A stretch of 64,000 nt of DNA from positions 297,982,167-298,046,166 of the forward strand of contig CM041779.1 of assembly GCA_023374045.1 (NCBI GenBank), in the 5' to 3' direction. A program made the translations under genes and the position numbers. The DNA is from Limonium bicolor. Taxonomy: Eukaryota > Streptophyta > Magnoliopsida > Caryophyllales > Plumbaginaceae. Positions 56,146 through 64,000 of the stretch are shown piece after piece; the first letter of the stretch is position 1; each line of letters opens with the position of its first letter. The notes under the pieces are model-generated. The model did no database searches. It saw only the letters and a list, made by a program, of their open reading frames with translations, and was not told the origin of the DNA.

Positions 56146-56726
56146 CGTGTCATTTTCCTGTAAGATCGCCTGTTAGACAAGATATCTTTCATAAATTTTG
56201 CATAAATAGGCATTTGTGTTAAGGCATCAGAAAAAGGAATATTAATAGTTAATTTCTTAAAAATGTTAAGAAATTTTCCAAATTGATCCAAATTCTTTTT
56301 CTTTAATCTATCAGGAAATGGGATTGGAATATCATATGAAACCTGTGACGGTTTAATAGTAAGGGATTCAGGAGACTCCTTCTCCTTGGGAATTGTTACG
56401 TTCTTTGTCAGATTTTTGTTCATCAGATTTCTCCTCAGTTTTGGGGACATCGGATACCAGCTCTTTCCCGCTTCTCAGGGTTATTGATTTTGCATGCTCC
56501 CTGGGATTTGGATCCGTCTGGCTCGGGAGTGACCCTGCTGGTCTTTGAGCCAACTGTTGGGAAATCTGACCTATCTGTCTATCTAAATTTGTGGTTATGG
56601 TAGCCTGATCAGCAACTTTGGCTTCTATCTCAGAAATTTTGAATTTATCGCCTGACCTTGTTTCAGAAGCTGATTCATCATGCCTTTTAGTTCGCCCATG
56701 TCTCCTTGTGAGTTGGTTGGCTGTTC
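56142..56726 (-). pseudogene. gag: Athila gag C-terminal and linker, frameshifted
   Basis: Two overlapping frames make up this segment. One (56368-56553) contains SITLRSGKEL, the usual Athila string before the protease. The next (56142-56450) contains DIPIPFPDRLKKKNLDQFGKF and ALTQMPIYAKFMKDIL, the conserved lead-in to the protease. Frame changes occur near 56645, near 56395 and near 56165. The order is as in intact Athila elements. The segment links Gag to the protease and is not known to have its own enzymatic role. Confidence 0.8.
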
Positions 56727-57863
56727 CTATTGCGGTTGTCGGTTTTGGTTAAAACCTTGGTTACTCGACTGTGGATCAAAATTCCTCCATGGTTGTTGAT
56801 TACTCCTCCAATTGTTTTGGTTGTAGGAGTTCGGATAAGGATTTGGTGGTCTATTGTTAATCAGACTTACCTCCTCAAGGGTCCTGTTGCAACCTGAACC
56901 ATCACAGTCTGTGGTTTCATGAGCTCCTCCACAGTTTTCACAGCAGGGAGTCAGATATGGGGAAGTGGCTACTGCTTTCGCAGCTTTTTGTTGTGGTTGA
57001 CTAAGAGTTATTTTTCCAACTTTTGTGAGTGCAGCTAGTTGAGCAGACACATGATCCAGCGGGGGAATACTGTAGATACCGGTTTCTTTCTTTACTTCAC
57101 CTCTCCCCTTATTTTTACACCATTGTCTGGTACTGGCGGTCATCTGGTCCAGTAGTTCAACTACTTCTTCTCCGGTCATTTTCATAAAATTTCCTCCAGA
57201 TGAGGAACTTAGCAACAATTTGTTAGAATCATTTAAGCCTCTAAAGAATGATAAAACAAGCTCCTGGCTACTCATACCGTGATGTGGGCATAATATCTGT
57301 AATTCTTTGAATCTATCCCACGAATCATAAAGAGATTCACCTGGTTCTTGACAGAAGTTTGTGATCTCAGCAATTTTCTCTCTTGTTTTGGACGGGGGAT
57401 AGTATTTTGCCAGAAATTTGTTCGCTAATTCGGCCCAACTCTGGATGTTGTTGGGTTGTAAACTTCTCAGCCACCTGGAGGCGCCATCTTTCAATGAATA
57501 GGGGAACAATTGCAGACGGATGCGTTCGTTCAGATTTCCTGTTTTGTTAAAAGTGTTACAAAAATCAAGAAATGCAGATATATGGTGTGGAGCATCATCT
57601 GAATCTAGCCCGTTGTATTGGCCCTGGTGGTAGAGTGTGGTAATGAAACTGGTTTTGAATTGTCAGGCATCTAGTTCAGCCTGAGTGACCTGAGGAAGGA
57701 CAATAGCAGAAGGCCTCCCTTCAACTGACGGTTGCTGGTATTGGCAGAGAGTTTGTCGAGTTGCCATCTCTACACGTTGTTGTCGTCTTTCTCTGTGGAG
57801 AAGTCTTTCAATCTCAGGTTCAAGATCGTTTTGAGGACTACCTGCAGATCGAGTACGACGCAT
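56727..57863 (-). pseudogene. gag: Athila Gag, with in-frame stop
   Basis: Starts MRRTRSAGSPQNDLEPEIER and stays in one frame to TAG at 56727-56729, except for a TGA at 57663-57665. After that stop comes the retrotransposon Gag core: FPYSLKDGASRWLRSL, W..F..K and FKELQILCPHHGM, then FFRGLNDSNKLLLSSSSGG. A zinc knuckle, CENCGGAHETTDC, follows at the C-terminal side, then a N/Q-rich tail. Gag forms the particle and packages RNA. The single stop would truncate it after 66 residues unless read through. A 29-bp repeat array lies just upstream, between the PBS and the start codon. Confidence 0.88.
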
Positions 57864-57889
57864 ATATAGAAATAACTAAAGTGTTAATG

Positions 57890-58075
57890 TTAGGAGTTAG
57901 TATACTGGAAATTTGAAGTTAGTAGTTAGTATACTGGAAATTATAAGTTAGTAGTTAGTATACTGGAAATTTGAAGTTAGTAGTTAGTATACTGGAAATT
58001 ATAAGTTAGTAGTTAGTATACTGGAAATTATAAGTTAGTAGTTAGTATACTGGAAATTATAAGTTAGTTACTGAA
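57890..58075 (-). repeat. 29-bp tandem array in the Athila leader
   Basis: TATACTGGAAAT recurs at 57901, 57930, 57959, 57988, 58017 and 58046, an exact 29-bp period over six copies, in the leader between PBS and gag. Degenerate ATGACAGAAA and GATGTCCGAAGTCC repeats follow to about 58270. Confidence 0.88.
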
Positions 58076-58323
58076 TTTAAATGACAGAAACTTTAAATGA
58101 CAGAAATCATAAGTTAGTAGTTAATGACAGAAATTTAAAGGACAATGGAAATTAAATGACTGAAAAATAAATGACAATAAAATAAAGAGTTAGTAATTAG
58201 ATGTCAGAAATTAGATGTCCGAAGTCCGATGTCCGTAGTTAGATGTCCGAAGTCCGATAGTTAGATAGTTAAATAGAAAACTCAATAAAATTAAAAAAAA
58301 CTGTCAGTTAACCGTGCCGGAGG

Positions 58324-58341
58324 TCCCCGGCAACGGCGCCA
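58324..58341 (-). promoter_or_regulatory. Primer-binding site of Athila (tRNA-Asp type)
   Basis: On the minus strand, TGGCGCCGTTGCCGGGGA lies six bases after the 5' LTR. This is the PBS known for Athila elements, complementary to tRNA-Asp. Confidence 0.9.
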
Positions 58342-58347
58342 AAAACT

Positions 58348-59956
58348 TGTTGGAAGAAATAGCAACTACTTCTTATCACTTAGGCAGTGTACCTATCGTT
58401 TTGCGGAATAGTGGATATGTGGGTTGTCGTACTCTTGGGGACCTCGCTGTGGATAACTGATAGTATAATAAATTGACTGAGATTTCTATAAACAGATTTT
58501 ATCTTTTTGAGGGAAATGGTTATCAGCTAACTCATAAGACAATAATAAAAACAATTAATTAAAACAGAAAAGAAATAGAAATTATAAATCTTTTTGTGTT
58601 AAAGAAGCATCCCGGGTTGTCCTGCTCACCTATTTTATTTAATTATATTAATATAACTTTCCCACTTTAGCAATAAACTCAAGAATCTTAATTAGTTTAT
58701 TAACCGTTCCCTGTCTAATAAACCCTAACTAGCAGAAATAACAAGCTGCATAACATGCCCAAGTTAATTCAACCAATTGCATTATTAACAATCCCTATTG
58801 GAGAACGATTAACCTATACGGCGAGAAACTCGCTTCTAGTCGTTAACCCGTTTTGACTTCCTGTGTCTAGAACCTTGTCTCAGCACTGCATTTTAACAAA
58901 GAACTACAAATAACACTTTAATAATTGTACAAGAGAATTAAAGCGCATTAAGGATAAGAATCAAAATACTGCTTAGATAAATTATACTGGAAAGATTACA
59001 TAACACAATTATATAAAATAGGCTCGCTTCCTAACCCGGGAAGCTAGATTTATTAATCACACATAATTATACAGTAAAACAAGCGTAAGAAATAACATAG
59101 TCAGAACCAACGAAGAAGAACGAACAGGCAATCGTTTCCTTTGTTGGTTCTCTGGAAACTAACAGCATAAGGCTGATGAAGAAAGAAGATAAAATGGAGA
59201 AGTGGGGGATAAGAAGATGGAATGGATCATAGGTGTGAGCGATGGATTGTGGAGGAGATTGAATGAATTATTTGATGCAGAGGTACTGGGTTTATATAGA
59301 AGGAAGGAGGAGGAAAAGGCAGATCTGGCGTGGAAGGAGATTGATATTGCACATTGATTGCAGACAGAGGTGGAGACAGACGCGTGAGTGAATTAAGGTA
59401 GGCGCCGCCTGGTATTAATGAAGAAGCAGTTCGACATGTCTGCGGCGCGCAAAGGAAGAAGAAAACTGTCGCGTCTGAATTTAGTCACGTCCGCCCCTGT
59501 GTCCGCCTAAGGTTATGCGGACGTCACTCACGTCCGCTTGTTGTCCGCCCAGTTTTATGCGGACACACCCATGTCCGCCTCCTGTCCGCCTAAGTTCATG
59601 CGGACACAGCTGATGTCCGCCTCCTGTCCGCCTAAGTTCATGCGGACACAGCAATGTCCGCTCCCTGTCCGCCCAAACATACGCGGACGCCTCTGTCTAT
59701 TTTCCTGCAATCTTCAACCGGCTCCAGATTCTTCGTTATAAGTCCGTTTTTCTCGCCGTTTGTTGCGTTGGAAAGCTTGTGAAATAAACTATTTGATTCC
59801 AACACTTTTTTCTGTATTTGATACATAAAATCTATCAGTCCATATCAAGACATAAATCTTAGGAAAAACATACGATAAGTGAGAAATATTATCCTGAAAG
59901 TGAGTAAGTATAGGGTAAATTAAACCCTTAAATGTCTATGTATTTCTCACTTATCA
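58348..59956 (-). repeat. 5' LTR of Athila
   Basis: 1,609 bp, paired with 49720-51327. TATA candidate TCTATATAAA at 59291-59300 (minus). The GTCCGC/GCGGAC stretch lies at about 59485-59695, with units of about 41 bp. Confidence 0.93.
59290..59300 (-). promoter_or_regulatory. TATA box of the Athila 5' LTR
   Basis: TCTATATAAACCC on the minus strand, present in both LTRs, about 660 bases into the LTR and upstream of the gag leader. Confidence 0.55.
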
Positions 59957-62900
59957 CCCGACTGACATTTGTCAGGTTACTTTTATCTTTAATATAAGGC
60001 TAATGCCTCAATTATCAAAAAAAAACTTACCCACATGTATGTATGAGTATATTAATCTCCAAAATGAATACAAGCCCCAAGAGTATTCAAAATCCCCAAA
60101 AGTATACCCCGCAGTATCTACCTTGACCTACTATCCAATTGGGTCGCCTCCAGCTACATACCTGAAAATATGATGCCACAACGGGCTCAGCACAACTTGT
60201 TGAGTATGATAACATGTAACCCTCGAACTACGGGGCTACACATGACTAATTGGTCGATAAGCATGTGGTTGATTTTAATTCAATAATATATATAAATAGT
60301 ATTGTAACCATACAACATGCCGTCATAGAATAACAATCACACAAAACATACTAACATCTAGATCTTATATCTAATGTTAGTTATTATGGTTCCTAACCAT
60401 ATAACCACCACTCTTAATTTATTACATCCTCAACTTTATAATATAATTATTATACCTTATATATATATTCATATTTTTTTCCTTATGAATTATAAAATTC
60501 CTATAATTAATACTAACCTCCATATAATAACATTAAAATCATAGTCTTAATGTTATGTCATGTAATTTTTCAACCTTATATTATATTCATCCCTAATTCT
60601 TTATATCTCACGGCATACCCCATATTTATTGATTATTACACTTTTGCCCACAAATGTTTTCTAATCTTATAATTACATTACAATTCATATCTAATAATTC
60701 TAACTTTTTATATATTTTACTCCAAAGTTCTAACCCAATTTATTTAAACTACCGAGCAGCCCCAAATATCATTCCTTCATTTTCACCCCATGTTTCTCAA
60801 GTTACAAAGTGGCCCAAATAATTTTACAAACCTTACAATTTTATTCCTAACTTACATCTTTTACAATCTTTCAATTTAACATCAAATTTCCACCCAAAAT
60901 TTCTAATAAATCCCGAACAGACCCCATTCTCGGTCTGTTCTGATTTTTACAATCTTTCTCAAATTGTATTTTGACCCCATAAGTTTTCCTAAACTTACAA
61001 ATAACTACTAAATTTTCCTTAATTCATATTTCCATCATTTCTTTCTCTAATTTGGTCAACACCCTAGTTTTCCCAACTTTGACCATCACCTTGACCCAAT
61101 TTTTCCAGAAATTACACTTTGACCCCCATATTTCCCACTTTTTACAATTAACTCTTAAATTCCAATTCTAACCTTTTCTTTTTATATTATTTGGTTGAGG
61201 CCCCTATGACTCCCCAAGTTTGACCCAATGATGTGCCTTGACTTTAAATTTCCAGAAATTATGAATTGACCCCAAATATTTCCTAAGGTTTTCATTTAAC
61301 TCCTTAACTTTACTAAACTTGTAATTTCTATTATTCACCATAGTCACCCCATACTCTCGGTTATTTTATTGTATGATAATCCCAACTTTATTTCTCTAAC
61401 ACTTTTAATCCAACTATAGGTTATATCACCACCATATCAGTAAATAACTCTTAAGGTTATTTAAGGCACTTTTTACGCTTAATACAATCCAAACACTTCC
61501 TAAAGTCTACTTACTTGTGAAGTGTACTTAAATCACTCATGTTACACTTATATTACCATATTTTCACCCATAACATTCCCATATCATAACCTATGCTTTT
61601 ATAGCATATAATATACCTTAAAGCTCATAAAAACAAGCCTAAACATTTGGCCAATATAAACTGTAACATAACCTTTAAATGTGTTATAAATGTCCACAAT
61701 TATAAGTTAACTCTCGGCCAAATCATCCCTAAGCCTCAAACTTTCGACTTTTTACATATTAAGCCTTTAATCTTTATAAACTTGACATTTAAGTCATTAT
61801 TTCATGAACTAACCCAACTAACCATGTTCACATAACTTTATGTTCATTCTTAGGTCAAAGTGGACCATTTTCCAAGTTATACTCTTGACCATGTTTGGCT
61901 ACCCAAGTTAAAAAGCTTAAAACATAGAAATGTGTCTTAGGTAACTTACCTGTTAAATGTTCCAAAATTGATCTTTTCTCCTCTTCACTCTTGGCCCTAT
62001 TTTAATAATAGAGGGGAGTTAGATATTTTCATCAATATTAAGCTTAGATGATGGTTTAGGAAATTTAAAGCTTAGATTAAGGGTTTACTTTTGTAGATGT
62101 TGATTTTTCCTCTTTGTTTCTCCTTTTGCTCTCGGCCAACTCTGGGTTTTTGCACTCCATTTTCAGCCATGGTTTGAGACAGGAAAGAGGAATCAAGTTG
62201 GGTATTTATGAATCTATACAAGATCAAGAAGCTTAAATCACTAAATGTGCTCGAAGGAGAAAGAGTTACCTTTAAAGCCCTGGATGAGTTTTCTCTCCCA
62301 ACTTTTGGCCACTATCAAAATAATAGAGGTAAAAATAAGATTTGTAAATCCATGGGTAGAAGGTAGATTAAGTGTTTAAAAAGGCTTAACCATGACTTAA
62401 CCTTAAATCCCTTTAGAGTTGTTTTCTTGCTTGAACTTTCGGCCAAACAAGGAGGTGAAAGAAGCTTCTCTTTGTATGGAACAAGAGGAAGAAAAAGAGT
62501 ATGAATAAGGGTTGGTTCAGCCACCATGAAGGAAAAGGAAAGGAATGGAGCTTAAAGCATGTTTTACTTACCTTTAGCTTAGATTATTAGTTGGTTTCTT
62601 CTACTTGTTCCTCCATAGTTTTTTCTTTGAAATGGTGTGAGAATGAAAATCTTGGCTTAAGAGATGAAGGCTTGGTGTTCCTCTTGCTTGTAGATGAAGA
62701 AAGGGTGTAAAAGAAAGACGAAATAAGGTGTTTTAATGGTGTTTATGGTCATGGAACTTGAATTTCTCCACTGGAGAAAAGGAAGAAGATGAAAAAGGCT
62801 AGTGAAGAAGGGAGGAGGCGGCAGCAAGAGAATAAGGTGAGAGAAAGAGAGTAAGAGGAAGTGATGTGCTTTAAATGAAATAAAGACTTTTAAGTCATAA

Positions 62901-63599
62901 AGGTGACTTTACTTAAGAAAGAAAAGATTATTTTAATGTGGTGAGTCACCCTAGAGACAGCAGGCCATGTTAGATATTTTCTATGGCATTTTGGTAATTA
63001 TGAATATGAATGAAATTAAGGCCTTGTTTGGCATTTGGCCAAGTAAGGTGCCGCTTTGGATTTTTTTTTGTTAATAAATAGGCTCTCTCATATGTATAAT
63101 TATAGATCATTACTTCACTATAATGTATACAATCCATAATAGCCACATAAAATCAAATTTGAGACTTTTTCATAAAAATGTGTCTTAAGGAATTTGGTGT
63201 TTTAACCCACTTTTTGGATGAGGTTTTCTATGTAGTTGTTCCCCCTCATTCCCATCTTGAATATGAGGTATAGAAACACCCTTTTGACCTCCCTCAAGGT
63301 CACATAATCCTTTAGGGGTCTTAAAGCACATCTTTGTCTTAAGTGGTCTTAAGGCACATTTTTGTCTTAAATTGTTCTAAATTGATCCTTAATGATCCTA
63401 AGGCATATTTTAGCTTTCATTGATGGTTTTAATGTATATTTATCTTAATGGTTCAATCACTAACCCTTAATGATCTTAAGGCACAATTTTGCCTTAAGTG
63501 TTCTTGAATTGATTTCTAATGGTTTTAACGCATGTGTTCTTGCTTTAATTGATCCTAATTGATCCTTAATCAACTTGTGTCAATTCGGGGTATTTCACA

Positions 63600-64000
63600 A
63601 AGTCGGACATGAAGAAAAGTGCATTTTTTGTATGTGTCAAGGACCACTGATAGGCTGTCCGTCGACCTCGGACGGGCTATCTGGGTCTGTTGGGTCGAAC
63701 AAAAATCCAGACAATACTAAGGCTTTGTTTTTGTGTGTGTCCAGGTCTGTTGGTCCGGGTACAAGTCCGAACACTTGTACATTTTGAGCTCCTCTCCGCT
63801 CAATGCCCAGTTCCCCTTAGATCGCCTAAGTCACAAAAACACCTAAACAACATTAAGGCATTTTCTCTTTAATAAAGATGTGCACTACAATTAAGCATAG
63901 AACTAGGGAAAAGGGCAAGAAGAGAAGGGGTTTCAACACCAAAAATTATATCAAATAGCTAATAAATCCCTTCTTAGATGGGTTGTTTCGTTTCCCTTTC
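63600..64000. other. Unassigned sequence at the right edge
   Basis: Contains a GGCTGTCCGTCGACC / CGGACGGGCT pair of GTCCG motifs and two copies of TTGTGTGTGTCC/TTTGTATGTGTC-like strings. No gene or clear element end is visible. Confidence 0.4.

Larger units (their letters stand above)
49720..59956 (-). mobile_element. Athila-type Ty3/gypsy retrotransposon, complete but mutated
   Basis: 10,237 bp with a perfect CCCGA duplication (49715-49719 and 59957-59961). On the minus strand: 5' LTR 59956-58348, PBS, gag, PR-RT-RNase H, integrase, a non-coding 1.2 kb, PPT, 3' LTR 51327-49720. LTRs of about 1.6 kb, a tRNA-Asp-type PBS and the polyprotein motifs fit Athila. There is no env-like frame downstream of integrase. 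The LTRs differ by roughly ten substitutions plus a similar number of indels, so the insertion is young, yet gag and pol are broken in several places. Confidence 0.93.
47715..60024 (+). mobile_element. LINE (plant L1-type) lacking ORF2, interrupted by Athila
   Basis: Excluding Athila it is 47715-49719 plus 59962-60024, about 2.07 kb. It ends in a run of A (60017-60025). The direct repeat ACTTACCCAC occurs at 47705-47714 and 60025-60034, and family D sequence continues on both sides. This is the signature of target-primed reverse transcription. It carries an ORF1 remnant and a 3' end (about 49500-49719 and 59962-60016) but no reverse transcriptase. The 5' end is truncated within ORF1. Confidence 0.8.
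47461..63599. mobile_element. Family D LTR-like repeat, interrupted by a LINE and Athila
   Basis: Begins TGTAATACCC and appears to end GGGGTATTTCACA, about 3.8 kb once the insertions are removed (47461-47714 joined to 60035-63599). It is AT-rich and non-coding. Two related stretches near 61990 and 62290 share AATAATAGAGG. Diverged CTTAAGGCAC/TGATCC repeats lie at 63310-63570. Flanking bases (ATAAC and AAGTC) do not match, so no target duplication supports these ends. It may be a single LTR or a large non-coding element; strand is not resolved. Confidence 0.45.

Noticed and set aside
47461..63599. Family D as a complete LTR with a target duplication
   Set aside because: Flanking five-base strings (ATAAC and AAGTC) do not match and no PBS or PPT is visible at either end, so the boundaries remain provisional.

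Overview
This is gene-poor, repeat-dense plant DNA. The clues are an Athila-type Ty3/gypsy polyprotein, a plant-type L1 ORF1, very long LTRs followed by a primer-binding site (PBS) matching tRNA-Arg as in the Ogre/Tat lineage, and blocks of GGCCCA and TTGACC motifs. I found no host protein gene, rRNA gene or CRISPR array. The species cannot be named from this sequence. The window is a stack of nested and truncated retrotransposons.

Layout, left to right. (1) 1-1266: fragments of a non-coding LTR-like family, here called D. (2) Element A, 1267-16525, plus strand: 5.4 kb 5' LTR, PBS, 6.8 kb non-coding interior with a 175-bp repeat array, polypurine tract (PPT), and a 3' LTR cut off after 3.0 kb. 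(3) Element C remnant, 16524-22937: broken gag tail, then a complete 5.5 kb LTR. (4) Interior of a third family, G (22938-25498 and 45125-45257), and its LTR (45258 to about 47460). (5) Element B, 25499-45124, minus strand, 19.6 kb: complete with two 6.1 kb LTRs, PBS, PPT and 5-bp target site duplication (TSD) ATAGG, inserted into a 52-bp repeat array of G. (6) Family D again, 47461 to about 63599, interrupted by a 2.1 kb LINE (TSD ACTTACCCAC, poly-A tail). The LINE is itself interrupted by a complete 10.2 kb Athila element (49720-59956, minus strand, TSD CCCGA). (7) 63600-64000: unassigned.

Only Athila (gag, PR-RT-RNase H, integrase) and the LINE (ORF1) carry recognisable long coding regions, and both are broken by stops or frameshifts. 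A and B have all the cis signals of an Ogre/Tat element but no gag or pol, so they look non-autonomous. The paired LTRs look about 1% or less substituted by eye, so these insertions appear young. One-base indels are frequent everywhere, and some may be assembly errors.

The most interesting signals are structural. First, in A, B and the unrelated family G, the PPT/LTR junction lies in the internal loop of a 90-98 nt hairpin: an inverted copy of the LTR tip sits upstream, and an inner stem abuts the PPT. Second, a 61-62 nt two-hairpin motif occurs six times in the Ogre-like elements, about 0.8 kb before the LTR end and again in the 3' UTR. Its stem shows a compensatory base-pair change between the two locations. 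Third, the 3' UTRs of the related families carry different tandem arrays, several built from the same core motif.
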